The notes: generated by a model not told the origin, from the letters alone. Numbered from the stretch's first letter, positions 44,115-53,715 are shown. The stretch: DNA of 64,000 nucleotides from Aliamphritea hakodatensis (GCF_024347195.1 NZ_AP025281.1:1240001-1304000), one strand, 5' to 3'. Numbers and translations are program-made.

Positions 44115-44506
44115 TAAATTGCCTTAGTGACGCGTTATTCAGACTTCAAAAGCGTTCAGGGTTGGGGTTCCGGACCCCTTAAGACTGGCTAGTGTGCCGG
44201 AAAAGAATGGGGCTGTAAACAGTTCCTGTATTTATTGTGTTTTGTCTGCCAGTTTGCAGAAGTTGTCAGTGCTTTCTGTACATTATTTGACTAGTTGACT
44301 GGTTCCGGCGGGCAGTTAAGGCCCTGTTTATACAGATAGAGTTAAGCCTCATGCTGTAAATTTCTGACCGGGTGGACAATTTATGCTGCCGACAGCGTTT
44401 AGAGGTGCCTGCCGGTTAACGTTAATAAATGTTAAGGAACATTGACCCGGTGTCGGATATCATAGATATTGCGCGCGATAACGCGACTTATTAAGAGGGC
44501 TTCAGG
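44115..44506. other. Divergent intergenic region between aroQ and the DUF2333 gene
   Basis: 392 bases with no convincing gene on either strand. It should hold the aroQ-accBC promoter (minus) and that of the DUF2333 gene (plus; candidate at 44442-44470). A CCGGAACCCC-type inverted patch (GGGGTTCCGGACCCC, 44164-44178) lies near aroQ; no known operator was recognised. Confidence 0.5.
44442..44470 (+). promoter_or_regulatory. Candidate promoter of the DUF2333 gene
   Basis: TTGACC (44442-44447), 17-base spacer, GATATT (44465-44470; four of six). The start would be near 44477, 30 bases before the ATG. Confidence 0.4.
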
Positions 44507-45538
44507 ATGGAATGGTTACAGCGGACGTGGTTACGTCTGTGGGATAATATGACCGCAGTTACACTGGGTATCAAAGGCGTTGGGGTCGTTATAGCGGCTC
44601 TGGTAGTGTATCTGGTTGTCGCGACCGGTGTAGGAATGTACTGGAGCCTTGAGCCTGCCCCGTTCGATGTGCGCTCCGAAGTGACAGAAGATGGTCAGGC
44701 ACCGGTTGTGGGCACAGCTACCCTGAATGCGCTGGTGGGAATTACCGAAGTGTTGCTCGATAAGCCGGGCGGATACTTATACAACGACCGTATGCCGCCG
44801 GGACTCTGGCTGGATAACATTCCCAACTGGGAGTTCGGTGTGCTGGTTCAGGCGCGGGATATGGCCCGGGCATTACGTAAGGATTTCAGCCGTTCTCAGT
44901 CCCAGTCCACAGAAGATCCTGATCTGATTGAAGCTGAGCCGCTGCTACATTTTGACAATAACAGCTGGTTGCTGCCTGCGACGGAATCTGAATACCGTAA
45001 AGCCGTAAAAGCACTGTTAGGGTACGAGGCGCGTCTGGCACGTAACGATGATGCTGCACAGTTCTATGCCCGTGCGGATAACCTGCGGGGCTGGCTTGCG
45101 GATGTATCTACCCGGCTGGGCAGCCTGTCACAGCGTTTAAGTGCCAGTGTCGGGCAGAAGCGTGTGAACACGGATCTGGCCGGAGATAATGAGGCACGTC
45201 AGTCGACTGCAGCAGCAGGCGAACTGGAAATCAAAACGCCGTGGATGGAAATCGATGATGTCTTTTATGAGGCCCGCGGTACGTCCTGGGCGCTGATTCA
45301 TTTGCTGAAAGCTGTGGAGCAGGACTTTGCGCCGGCGCTTGAAAAGAAAAATGCACTGATCAGTCTGCGCCAGATTATCCGTGAACTGGAGGCAACCCAG
45401 TCAACAATCTGGAGTCCGGTTATCCTGAACGGTACAGAGTTCGGTTTCCTGTCGAATCACTCACTGGTCATGGCGTCTTATATTTCCCGGGCGAATGCGG
45501 CGATCATTGATTTACGTGATTTGTTATCTCAGGGATAA
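44507..45538 (+). CDS. DUF2333 family inner-membrane protein
   Basis: A 343-residue protein with one N-terminal membrane helix (VGVVIAALVVYLVVATGVGMYW) and a large presumably periplasmic domain with the family features GGYLYNDRMPPGLWLDNIPNWEFG, shortened here to its core GGYLYNDRMPPG, and SWLLPATESEYRKAV. The C-terminal half is helical with SYISRANAAIIDLRDLL. The function of the family is unknown. GAGGGCTTCAGG precedes the ATG. Confidence 0.88.
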   Translation: MEWLQRTWLRLWDNMTAVTLGIKGVGVVIAALVVYLVVATGVGMYWSLEPAPFDVRSEVTEDGQAPVVGTATLNALVGITEVLLDKPGGYLYNDRMPPGLWLDNIPNWEFGVLVQARDMARALRKDFSRSQSQSTEDPDLIEAEPLLHFDNNSWLLPATESEYRKAVKALLGYEARLARNDDAAQFYARADNLRGWLADVSTRLGSLSQRLSASVGQKRVNTDLAGDNEARQSTAAAGELEIKTPWMEIDDVFYEARGTSWALIHLLKAVEQDFAPALEKKNALISLRQIIRELEATQSTIWSPVILNGTEFGFLSNHSLVMASYISRANAAIIDLRDLLSQG

Positions 45539-45596
45539 CATAACTTCTGTACTCTGTTCTGTGTCACGGTGATGTGCTGCAGAATCGACTATCCTT

Positions 45597-45627
45597 AAAG
45601 CCGGCTTATTTAACAGCCGGCTTTTTT
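45597..45627 (+). terminator. Terminator of the DUF2333 gene
   Basis: AGCCGGCT (45599-45606) pairs with AGCCGGCT (45615-45622) around TATTTAAC, preceded by AAA and followed by TTTTTT. Confidence 0.92.
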
Positions 45628-45842
45628 GTTTTGATCTGACGGTAAAATTCTGACTAATTGGTAAGACATTTGCTGCATTTGTCAGTATCATGCCCGGCTA
45701 ATTAATGTTACCTGTTTGCTGACTGATAAAGCGCGCCAGTTTTTGCCCTGCTTTCGGGTGTCAGTGCGCTTGCCTGTTTGTATCCGGGCGGAACAGGTAA
45801 CGGCTGTGTCGTTTAATTTTTATGATTTCTGGTGAGAACAAC
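45628..45842 (+). other. Leader region upstream of upp
   Basis: About 215 bases without a gene, part of the 304-base gap between the DUF2333 gene and upp. TTGTCA occurs at 45679-45684 but no good -10 follows at the right distance. The stretch 45744-45803 can fold partly (GGGTGTCAGTGCGC with later CCGGGCGG patches). No PyrR, purine or other known riboswitch was recognised. Confidence 0.4.
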
Positions 45843-46469
45843 ATGCGTGTTAATGAGATAAACCATCCTCTGGTAAAACCCAAATTGGGCCTGATGCGGG
45901 CAGCAAGCGTTAGCACCCGTAGCTTCCGTCAGCTGGCGGCAGAGGTAGGCTGTTTGCTGACCTATGAAGCGACCAAAGATCTGGCTACTGAAACGTATCA
46001 GCTGGAAGGCTGGTGCGGCGAAATTACTGCAGAGCGTATCAAGGGTAAGAAGATTACTGTTGTGCCAATTCTGCGTGCCGGCATTGGTATGCTGGACGGC
46101 GTACTTGATCTGGTGCCAAGCGCAAAGATCAGTGTGGTCGGTCTGTACCGGGATGAAGAAACTCTTCAGCCTGTGGCGTATTTTGAAAAGCTGGCCCATG
46201 ACATTGATGAACGTATGGCGCTGATCATTGATCCTATGCTGGCAACGGGCGGCTCAATGAATGCCACCATTGATATGCTGAAAAAATCAGGCTGTACCAG
46301 TATCCGTGCACTGGTGCTGGTGGCTGCGCCTGAAGGGGTGAAAGCTGTTCAGGAGGAGCATCCTGATGTGGAAATCTTCACCGCAGCGCTGGACAGCCAT
46401 CTCAACGAGCAGGGATACATTATTCCTGGTCTGGGTGATGCCGGCGATAAGATTTTCGGTACAAAGTAA
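45843..46469 (+). CDS. upp: Uracil phosphoribosyltransferase
   Basis: Salvages uracil to UMP with PRPP. The 208-residue protein aligns from end to end with E. coli Upp: HPLVKPKLGLMR, LLTYEATKDL, ITVVPILRAGIGMLDGV, the PRPP motif LIIDPMLATGGSMNATID, and the invariant end GLGDAGDKIFGTK. I chose ATG 45843 (MRVNEINHPL) over the longer frame from 45822. uraA follows with an attenuator-like hairpin between. Confidence 0.96.
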   Translation: MRVNEINHPLVKPKLGLMRAASVSTRSFRQLAAEVGCLLTYEATKDLATETYQLEGWCGEITAERIKGKKITVVPILRAGIGMLDGVLDLVPSAKISVVGLYRDEETLQPVAYFEKLAHDIDERMALIIDPMLATGGSMNATIDMLKKSGCTSIRALVLVAAPEGVKAVQEEHPDVEIFTAALDSHLNEQGYIIPGLGDAGDKIFGTK

Positions 46470-46539
46470 GTTTTCTGTGAGCCGGCAGTGGCCGGCTTGC
46501 TGAATGAATTTGGTGCGGGGCTCCGGGCCGCTGCATCTG

Positions 46540-46572
46540 AACCCGGGACAGTTCTGCTGATCCCGGGTTTTT
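46540..46572 (+). terminator. Terminator-like hairpin between upp and uraA
   Basis: AACCCGGGA (46540-46548) pairs with TCCCGGGTT (46561-46569); inner CAG/CTG can extend it, and five T follow in all. It would limit read-through from upp to uraA, whose start is 92 bases on. Confidence 0.85.
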
Positions 46573-46663
46573 ATAAGTTCTGCATCTTCGGAGGCAGAGA
46601 ATAATAACCGTGGCAAACTGTGCTTTGGCAGTATTGCCCCACAGGATGAGTAAGGTCTGAAGA

Positions 46664-47968
46664 ATGAGTGATTCTAATACCGTGAATCTGGCGCCTGAAC
46701 CGCTTTGGCGGACAGTGCTGGCCGGATCGCAGATGTTGTTTGTTGCGTTCGGTGCACTGGTGTTGATGCCGTTGCTGACGGGGATGGACCCAAGCGTTGC
46801 GCTGTTTACGGCGGGTCTCGGAACCCTGATGTTTCAGTTTGTGACTAAGCGTCAGGTGCCGGTGTTTCTGGCATCATCTTTCGTATTTATCGCACCGATA
46901 ATTTACAGCACTAAAACCTGGGGTATGGCCGCCACACTGGGCGCTCTGTTCTGTGCGGGTCTGGTATACATGCTGCTGGCACTGATTGTTAAGGTGCGTG
47001 GCGCAGGTTTCCTGCACCGTCTGCTTCCGCCGGTTGTTGTCGGGCCTGTGATCATGGTAATCGGCCTTGGGCTGGCACCGATTGCGGTGAACATGGCGAT
47101 GGGTAAAGCGGGCGATGGCAGCATCGAGCTGTTCCCGTATGCTGACGCGATGATTGTTTCAATGTCTGCGCTGGTAACTACCTTGCTTGTGGCCACTCTG
47201 GGTCAGGGGATCTTCCGTCTGTTACCCATCCTGTCAGGGGTTGTTGTCGGTTATACCGTGGCGCACTTTATGGGCATGGTTAATTACGACATCGTTGCGG
47301 CAGCGCCGTTCATCGCCGTGCCGGCTTTTGTGATGCCGGAGTTTCAGTGGCAGGCTATCCTGTTCATGATTCCGGTCGCGATTGCCCCGGCCATCGAGCA
47401 CGTAGGGGATGTACTGGCGATTGGTAATGTGACCGGTAAAGATTACATTAAAAAGCCGGGTTTACACCGGACACTGTTTGGTGACGGTATTGCGACGTCT
47501 GCCGCTGCGCTGTTTGGCGGACCGCCAAATACAACCTATTCAGAAGTGACCGGTGCGGTGATGCTGACCCGTTCATTTAACCCGATGATTATGGTGTGGG
47601 CGGCGATCTTTGCGATTGCGCTGGCGTTTGTTGCCAAGTTTGGCATCCTGCTGCAGACCATCCCGGCACCGGTCATGGGCGGTATTCTGATTCTGCTGTT
47701 CGGCTCTATTGCGGCGGTGGGTATGAATACCCTGATCAAGGCTAAAGTGGATCTGGCACAACAGCGTAATCTGGTGATTGTGGCGACGACGCTGGTTTTC
47801 GGTATCGGCGGCATGGTTGTCGGCAAGGGTGAATTCAGCATGCAGGGTGTAAGCCTGTGTGGTCTGGTAGCGATTGTGCTGAACTTGATTTTGCCAATGG
47901 GTCAGGTAGCTAATGATCTGAGCGAAGAAAAAGCCGTGGTTGATGATCTGGTTGATCACGCCAAGTAA
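46664..47968 (+). CDS. uraA: Uracil permease (NCS2 family)
   Basis: Proton-coupled uracil importer in the inner membrane, matched with upp for salvage. The 434-residue protein is hydrophobic throughout (about 14 helices) and has the NCS2 signatures PVFLASSFVFIAP, the GPVIMVIGLGLAPIAV helix, and the substrate-binding GDVLAIGNVTGKDY with upstream AIEH, then FGGPPNTTYSEVTGAV. A uracil rather than purine preference follows from the neighbour and the general likeness. Confidence 0.92.
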   Translation: MSDSNTVNLAPEPLWRTVLAGSQMLFVAFGALVLMPLLTGMDPSVALFTAGLGTLMFQFVTKRQVPVFLASSFVFIAPIIYSTKTWGMAATLGALFCAGLVYMLLALIVKVRGAGFLHRLLPPVVVGPVIMVIGLGLAPIAVNMAMGKAGDGSIELFPYADAMIVSMSALVTTLLVATLGQGIFRLLPILSGVVVGYTVAHFMGMVNYDIVAAAPFIAVPAFVMPEFQWQAILFMIPVAIAPAIEHVGDVLAIGNVTGKDYIKKPGLHRTLFGDGIATSAAALFGGPPNTTYSEVTGAVMLTRSFNPMIMVWAAIFAIALAFVAKFGILLQTIPAPVMGGILILLFGSIAAVGMNTLIKAKVDLAQQRNLVIVATTLVFGIGGMVVGKGEFSMQGVSLCGLVAIVLNLILPMGQVANDLSEEKAVVDDLVDHAK

Positions 47969-47980
47969 CTGTCGCTAAAG

Positions 47981-48015
47981 AAAAAAGCGCGCCGGGTAAC
48001 CGCCGCGCTTTTTTT
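47981..48015 (+). terminator. Bidirectional terminator between uraA and msrA
   Basis: AAAAAAGCGCG (47981-47991) pairs with CGCGC plus T run (48004-48015); an inner CGG-GTAA-CCG stem caps it. With A and T runs on either side it can end both convergent transcripts. Confidence 0.88.
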
Positions 48016-48039
48016 ATGTTCTTTGCCCGGGAGGGGGTG

Positions 48040-48510
48040 TCAGATGCTACAGCCGCTCATGCCTTTTTTCGCCAGATATTGCTGGTGATATTCTTCGGCC
48101 CGCCAGAACTGCTGCGCCGGTTCGATTAAGGTGACTATAGGGTTACCGAAAATACCGCTTTTATCCAGTACAGCAAGGCTTTGCTCGGCCATGATTCGCT
48201 GGGTGTCGTCATGATAGAAAATCGCTGAACGGTACTGGTCACCGACATCAGGACCCTGCCGGTTCAGAGTGGTTGGATCATGCATCTGCCAGAACAGGTC
48301 AAGCAGGGTGTCATAGTCCGTTATCTGGTCATCAAACTCTACCTGAATCACTTCGGCGTGGCCGGTACCTTTGCGGCAGATTTCTTCGTAGGTTGGGTTT
48401 TCAGTGTGCCCGCCCATATAGCCAACGGCTGTGCCGGTGACTCCGGGATGTTGGCTGAAGCGGGCCTCGACGCCCCAGAAACAGCCTGCAGCAAAAGTGG
48501 CAGTTGGCAT
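48040..48510 (-). CDS. msrA: Peptide methionine sulfoxide reductase A
   Basis: Repairs the S form of methionine sulfoxide in proteins. The 156-residue protein has the catalytic AAGCFWGVEARF, the GYMGGHTENPTYEEICRKGTGHAE segment (core GYMGGH and GTGHAE), and YHQQYLAKKGMSGCSI with a likely resolving Cys near the end. It lacks a signal peptide and is therefore cytosolic. Confidence 0.94.
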   Translation of the reverse strand: MPTATFAAGCFWGVEARFSQHPGVTGTAVGYMGGHTENPTYEEICRKGTGHAEVIQVEFDDQITDYDTLLDLFWQMHDPTTLNRQGPDVGDQYRSAIFYHDDTQRIMAEQSLAVLDKSGIFGNPIVTLIEPAQQFWRAEEYHQQYLAKKGMSGCSI

Positions 48511-48749
48511 AAATTGATACTCCTGTAATGTGAGCGCCGGGTGACGGGCAGTTGTCGCCTGTATCCCGGCCTCGTCTGTTTTCTTCGTGCCAGTTAGCGG
48601 TATACACGATTGTTAAAACTTAATATACCGTTTTGAGCCGGTGCCGTGGCTAAAGTTCGTTGGCCTGACTGTCTGCGCGTATGTATTTATGTGCAGTTAG
48701 TATTTTAGCCCGGCCACGGGCGATGTGGTTGAGGAATTTTTGAGAAGCG

Positions 48750-48786
48750 AAAAAAAACCGCGGTCAGCCAGGCCGACAGCGGTTTT
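48750..48786 (-). terminator. Terminator of gatCAB
   Basis: AAAACCGC (48754-48761) pairs with GCGGTTTT (48779-48786), with inner GTC/GAC pairing; on the minus strand the hairpin is followed by a U tract (A run from 48750). It lies 17 bases past the gatB stop. Confidence 0.87.
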
Positions 48787-48802
48787 CTGATGGCTTACCG
48801 GA

Positions 48803-50254
48803 TTACACGAGCTGATCCAGTTTTTGTTTCAGCAGCCCCTGCACTTGTCCTGGGTTTGCTTTGCCTTGTGAGGCCTGCATGACCTTGCCCATAAAGAAGC
48901 CAATCATTTTACCGCGTTTTTCAGGTTCCGCGCTGACGTACTGATCAACCTGAGGCTGGTTGGCGGCGATTACTTCATCAACCATGGTTTCGATGGCGCC
49001 GGTATCGGTAACCTGCTTCAGACCTTTGGCTTCGATGACCTGATCGGCATCACCTTCACCGGCCCACATGGATTCAAATACCTGCTTGGCAATCTTGCCG
49101 GAAATGGTGTTGTCGCTGATCCGCAGTAACAGGCCGCCGAGCATCTCTGCGGTTACCGGTGCATCGGTAATCGCAGTATCGGTCTGGTTCAGGTGCTTGG
49201 ATACTTCACCCATGACCCAGTTGGCCGTCAGTTTGGCGTCTTTCGCGGCTGCGGCTGCAGTTTCAAAGTATTCGCTCAGTTTGCGGTCTGCAGACAGGAC
49301 CATGGCGTCGTAGTCGCTCAGGCTGTATTCGCTGACGAAACGCTCGCGGCGGGCATCTGGCAGTTCAGGCAGAGTGGCGCGCAATTGCTCGATGTATTCT
49401 TCATCGATGACGATCGGTAACAGATCCGGGCAGGGGAAGTAGCGGTAATCGTTGGCTTCTTCCTTGCTGCGCATAGAACGCGTTTCGTCTTTGTTGGCGT
49501 CATACAGACGGGTTTCCTGGGTGATCCGGCCGCCGTCTTCCAGGATATCAATCTGTCTTTCAATTTCGCCTAAGATGGCTTTTTCGATGAAACGGAAAGA
49601 GTTGATGTTCTTGGTTTCGGTGCGGTTGCCGAGTTTTTCTTCGCCCTTGATGCGTACGGATACGTTACAGTCACAGCGGAAAGAGCCTTCAGCCATGTTG
49701 CCGTCACAAATGCCCAGGTTGGTAACAATGGCGTGGATTTTACGTACGTATGCGACAGCTTCTGCAGCGCTGCGCATATCCGGCTCAGAGACGATCTCCA
49801 GCAGCGGGGTGCCGGCACGGTTCAGGTCGATGCCGGTCATATCCGGGAATTCTTCGTGCAGGGACTTGCCCGCATCTTCTTCCAGGTGAGCGCGGGTGAC
49901 GCCAACGCGCTTAATGGTGCCGTCATCCAGCTGAATGTCCACATGGCCAACGCCAACGATCGGGTGGAACAGCTGGCTTGTCTGATAGCCCTTTGGCAGA
50001 TCCGGGTAAAAGTAGTTCTTACGGTCGAACACGGAGGTGCGGCCGATTTCAGCGTCGATAGCCAGACCAAACATGGTCGCCATGCGCAGGGCTTCAGCAT
50101 TGAAAACCGGCAACGTGCCCGGCAGTGCCAGATCTACGGCACAGGCCTGGGTGTTTGGCTCAGCACCGAAAGCGGTGCTGGCGCCGGAAAAGATTTTTGA
50201 CTTGGTGGCCAGTTGGGCGTGAATCTCAAGCCCGATGACTGCTTCCCATTCCAT
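48803..50254 (-). CDS. gatB: Asp/Glu-tRNA amidotransferase subunit B
   Basis: Binds and phosphorylates misacylated Glu-tRNA-Gln and Asp-tRNA-Asn for amidation. The 483-residue protein starts EWEAVIGLEIHAQLATKSKIFS, has the zinc/catalytic cradle segment DRKNYFYPDLPKGYQTSQ, GIDLNRAGTPLLEIVSEPD, and the tRNA-binding YqeY-like tail ending MQASQGKANPGQVQGLL. Presence of gatCAB implies indirect Asn- and/or Gln-tRNA synthesis. Confidence 0.97.
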   Translation of the reverse strand: MEWEAVIGLEIHAQLATKSKIFSGASTAFGAEPNTQACAVDLALPGTLPVFNAEALRMATMFGLAIDAEIGRTSVFDRKNYFYPDLPKGYQTSQLFHPIVGVGHVDIQLDDGTIKRVGVTRAHLEEDAGKSLHEEFPDMTGIDLNRAGTPLLEIVSEPDMRSAAEAVAYVRKIHAIVTNLGICDGNMAEGSFRCDCNVSVRIKGEEKLGNRTETKNINSFRFIEKAILGEIERQIDILEDGGRITQETRLYDANKDETRSMRSKEEANDYRYFPCPDLLPIVIDEEYIEQLRATLPELPDARRERFVSEYSLSDYDAMVLSADRKLSEYFETAAAAAKDAKLTANWVMGEVSKHLNQTDTAITDAPVTAEMLGGLLLRISDNTISGKIAKQVFESMWAGEGDADQVIEAKGLKQVTDTGAIETMVDEVIAANQPQVDQYVSAEPEKRGKMIGFFMGKVMQASQGKANPGQVQGLLKQKLDQLV

Positions 50255-50350
50255 TTTTATAAACCTCTTTGTTTGAATGCCCGGTGAGTAATCTCAAACA
50301 CGGGAATTCAGGGTGCGCATCAGCGCGGAAATTATTCATTGTCGCGAGTG

Positions 50351-51805
50351 TTACGCGATGCCTTCCGGTGCTTTTTTGTGCCAGTCAGTTGCTTGCTGGA
50401 ACATGTGGGCAACATTCAGCAGGCGGCTTTCCGCCAGATAGTTGCCGATAATCTGCAGGCCAACCGGTAAGCCGTTGCTGAAGCCGCATGGCACAGACAT
50501 GCCCGGCAGGCCGGCAAGGTTCAGGGAGATCGTGAAGATATCTTCCATGTACATGGCAACCGGATCAGCGCTCTTTTCACCCAGCTTCCAGGACGGGTGC
50601 GGTGTGGTCGGCCCCATGATGACATCAACTTCAGCCAGTGCGTTGGCAAAGTCCTGCTGGATCAGGCGGCGGATCTGCAGCGCTTTTTTGTAATAAGCAT
50701 CGTAGAAACCTTCTGAAAGCGCATAGGTACCGACCATGATACGACGCTGTACTTCCGGGCCGAAGCCCTCACCGCGGCTACGTTTGTACAGGTCTTCCAG
50801 ATCAGCCGGGTCTTCGCAGCGGTAGCCGTAGCGAACGCCGTCGAAGCGGGACAGGTTAGACGAGGCCTCTGCCGGTGCCACAATGTAGTAAGCCGGGATG
50901 GCCAGGTGGGTGTTAGGCAGGCTGATTTCTTTAACTTCAGCGCCCATGGCTTCGTATTCTTTAATGGCTGCCTGAACCTGTTCTGCGATGCCTGCGTCGA
51001 TGCCTTCACCGAAGTACTCTTTTGGCAGGCCGATTTTCAGGCCTTTTAATGGCTGATTCAGGTCGGCAGTAAAGTCCGGTACCGCTTTATCCAGGCTGGT
51101 GGAGTCTTTCGGATCGAAACCGGCCATTACGTTCAGCATCATCGCAGCATCTTCTGCGGTGCGGGTCATCGGACCACCCTGATCCAGAGAGGAGGCAAAC
51201 GCGACCATGCCGAACCGTGAAACCCGGCCATAGGTCGGCTTAATGCCGGTGATGCCGGTCAGTGCGGCAGGCTGGCGAATGGAACCGCCGGTATCGGTGC
51301 CGGTCGCTGCCGGTGCCAGACGGGCTGCAACGGCCGCTGCAGAACCGCCGGAAGAGCCGCCGGGTACCCGCTCGGTATCCCACGGGTTACGGGACGGGCC
51401 GTAGAAGCTGGATTCGTTGGACGAGCCCATGGCGAATTCGTCCATGTTGGTCTTGCCCAGTGTCACTGCGCCGGCCTGATTGAATTTTTCTACAACCGTG
51501 GCGTTGTATGGTGAAATGAAGTTGTCCAGCATTTTCGAGCCGCAGCTGGTGCGTACGCCCTCGGTGCAGAACAGGTCTTTATGGGCAATTGGCAAGCCGG
51601 TAAATGCGCCGGCTTCACCGTTGGCGCGCTGAGCATCAGCGGCTTTGGCCTGTGCGATGGCCTGTTCTTCGGTAACGCTGATGTAGCTGTTATACCGGCT
51701 GTCCTGTTCGTTAATGCGCTGCAGGTAGGCCTGGGTGAGTTCGACGCTGCTGAATTCGCCGCTGTCTAGTCCCTGTGCCAGTTCGGCAAGTGTTTTTTCA
51801 AACAT
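50351..51805 (-). CDS. gatA: Asp/Glu-tRNA amidotransferase subunit A
   Basis: Glutaminase/amidase subunit supplying ammonia to GatB. The 484-residue amidase-signature protein shows GLPIAHKDLFCTEGV with the catalytic Lys, VPGGSSGGSAAAVAA and TDTGGSIRQPAALTG with the Ser-cisSer-Lys triad. It lies 78 bases after gatC and 96 before gatB, wider gaps than usual. Confidence 0.97.
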   Translation of the reverse strand: MFEKTLAELAQGLDSGEFSSVELTQAYLQRINEQDSRYNSYISVTEEQAIAQAKAADAQRANGEAGAFTGLPIAHKDLFCTEGVRTSCGSKMLDNFISPYNATVVEKFNQAGAVTLGKTNMDEFAMGSSNESSFYGPSRNPWDTERVPGGSSGGSAAAVAARLAPAATGTDTGGSIRQPAALTGITGIKPTYGRVSRFGMVAFASSLDQGGPMTRTAEDAAMMLNVMAGFDPKDSTSLDKAVPDFTADLNQPLKGLKIGLPKEYFGEGIDAGIAEQVQAAIKEYEAMGAEVKEISLPNTHLAIPAYYIVAPAEASSNLSRFDGVRYGYRCEDPADLEDLYKRSRGEGFGPEVQRRIMVGTYALSEGFYDAYYKKALQIRRLIQQDFANALAEVDVIMGPTTPHPSWKLGEKSADPVAMYMEDIFTISLNLAGLPGMSVPCGFSNGLPVGLQIIGNYLAESRLLNVAHMFQQATDWHKKAPEGIA

Positions 51806-51883
51806 GGTAATGGGTGATCCTTAAATCGAAATTCGGGTAACGGGCTCAGTGGAGCTTCTCGTTTCAGAGAGTCTGAGCAGAGG

Positions 51884-52171
51884 TTATTCGATAACCTTCG
51901 GAACCTGGAACAGGCCGTTTTCAACAGCGGGTGCAACGGTTTGCAGGTGGTCGCGCTTGTTCGGTTCACTCACTTCGTCAGTGCGCAGGCGCTGAACGGC
52001 ATCCAGCGGGTGTGACATCGGTGCCACATCAGCGGTATCCACAGCCTGCATCTGATTAACTAAGTCCAGAATGCTGGAGAGGGTCGTGGTGTATTCCGGG
52101 ATGTCCTGCTCGTTGATTTGCAGGCGCGCCAGGTGGGCGATTTTTTCCACGTCTGAGCGATCTAGTGCCAT
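51884..52171 (-). CDS. gatC: Asp/Glu-tRNA amidotransferase subunit C
   Basis: Small linker subunit (95 residues) that wraps GatA and GatB. It has the typical start LDRSDVEKIAHLARLQI and the MQAVDTADVAPMSHPLD and RTDEV segments. It is the first gene of the gatCAB series, divergent from mreB. Confidence 0.95.
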   Translation of the reverse strand: MALDRSDVEKIAHLARLQINEQDIPEYTTTLSSILDLVNQMQAVDTADVAPMSHPLDAVQRLRTDEVSEPNKRDHLQTVAPAVENGLFQVPKVIE

Positions 52172-52604
52172 GGTTGGATACTCATAAAACTGATTAAAAG
52201 ATTAGCCCGGGAATTTTGCCTGACCATCGCGGTGAAAGCCATGGGCAAAATATGCCGTTTGCGTTGATTTCAGTCTTGCTTAAATAACCTGAACTGAATG
52301 CATTATCTGCTGTCTCCAGCATGGCTGATAGCAGCGAAGCCGGAGGCTTGGATGCGCCTCAGTGTGTATTCGGCAGATTATCTATAGCTTATTGAAAATA
52401 AAGCGCTACGTTAACACATTTGTTGCTTGCCCAAAATCCCCGCCATTGCTACAGTGGGACATTTTTAAGAGGAAGCTGCGAACAGCTCCGGAACACCTCT
52501 GATAATTAGAGTAAATCTTCAAACTATTTCGCAGGTTTCATAGTCATAGCGCAGTCTTTTTTTTGCGCCGCTAGAGTAAGATATTCAGGTAAGGCGGACA
52601 GTCA
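52172..52604. other. Divergent intergenic region between gatC and mreB
   Basis: 433 bases without a gene. The mreB promoter is proposed at 52427-52455, which leaves an mRNA leader of about 140 bases containing two imperfect stems (for example AGCTGCGAACAGCT at 52474-52487). A gatC promoter should be in the left part, but I saw no convincing hexamer pair. Confidence 0.5.
52427..52455 (+). promoter_or_regulatory. Candidate mreB promoter, extended -10
   Basis: TTGCCC (52427-52432), 17-base spacer, TGC-TACAGT with the -10 at 52450-52455. The TG one base upstream of the -10 makes it an extended -10 element. Start predicted near 52462. Confidence 0.5.
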
Positions 52605-53648
52605 ATGTTTAAAAAAATTCGCGGGATTTTTTCCAGTGATCTATCTATCGATTTAGGGACGGCAAACACCCTTATCTATGTTCGCGATAAAGATATCGTA
52701 CTCAATGAACCTTCTGTGGTGGCGATTCGCCAGAGCGGTAACGGTGCGCAAAAAGCTGTTGCGGCCGTCGGTACCGATGCCAAGCGCATGCTGGGACGTA
52801 CCCCGGGTAACATTACCGCTATCCGTCCGATGAAAGACGGCGTCATTGCCGACTTCCATGTGACTGAGAAAATGCTGCAGCACTTTATCAGCAAGGTTCA
52901 TGATAATAATTTCCTGACACCGAGCCCGCGGGTTCTGGTATGTGTGCCCTGTCAGTCAACACAGGTTGAGCGGCGGGCAATTAAAGAATCGGCCATGGGC
53001 GCAGGCGCCCGTGAGGTGTACCTGATTGAAGAGCCGATGGCGGCAGCAATCGGTGCCGGTCTGCCGGTTGAGGAAGCCAACGGTTCAATGGTGGTAGATA
53101 TCGGTGGTGGTACCACTGAAATCGCGATCATTTCCCTGAACGGTATTGTCTATGCGGAATCTGTCCGTGTGGGTGGTGACCGTTTTGATGAAGGCATCGT
53201 GACCTATATTCGCCGTAACTACGGCAGCCTGATCGGTGATGCAACTGCTGAACGGATCAAGCAGGAAATCGGTACCGCGTATCCGGCTGCTGAAACCCGT
53301 GAAATTGATGTCCGTGGCCGTAACCTGGCGGAAGGTATTCCCCGCAGCTTTACGCTGAACAGCAATGAAATCATGGAAGCGTTACAGGAGCCACTGTCTG
53401 CCATTGTACAGTCGGTGAAAAGTGCGCTGGAACAGTGTCCGCCGGAACTGGCGTCCGATATCGCTGAGCGCGGCATTGTGCTGACCGGTGGTGGTGCATT
53501 GTTGCGTAACCTGGATAAGCTGATCAGTGAAGAAACCGGCCTGCCGGTGATCGTAGCTGAGGATCCGCTGACCTGTGTTGCCCGGGGTGGCGGACGTGCT
53601 CTTGAGTTGCTTGACAAGCATGCCTTTGAGTTACTGACATACGAATAA
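52605..53648 (+). CDS. mreB: Rod shape-determining protein MreB
   Basis: Bacterial actin forming membrane-bound filaments that guide side-wall peptidoglycan synthesis. The 347-residue protein starts MFKKIRGIFSSDLSIDLGTA, with phosphate loops SIDLGTANTLIYV and VVDIGGGTTEIAI, the CVPCQSTQVERRAIKES segment and the adenosine motif GIVLTGGGALLRNLD. The N-terminal MFKKIRG helix is the amphipathic membrane anchor. Heads the mreBCD cluster. Confidence 0.97.
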   Translation: MFKKIRGIFSSDLSIDLGTANTLIYVRDKDIVLNEPSVVAIRQSGNGAQKAVAAVGTDAKRMLGRTPGNITAIRPMKDGVIADFHVTEKMLQHFISKVHDNNFLTPSPRVLVCVPCQSTQVERRAIKESAMGAGAREVYLIEEPMAAAIGAGLPVEEANGSMVVDIGGGTTEIAIISLNGIVYAESVRVGGDRFDEGIVTYIRRNYGSLIGDATAERIKQEIGTAYPAAETREIDVRGRNLAEGIPRSFTLNSNEIMEALQEPLSAIVQSVKSALEQCPPELASDIAERGIVLTGGGALLRNLDKLISEETGLPVIVAEDPLTCVARGGGRALELLDKHAFELLTYE

Positions 53649-53715
53649 ATTGCTATGCTGAAAATGAGCTTCAGGAACAGTGCCTGCCTGACTGACGATT
53701 TTCAGGAGGTGTGGC

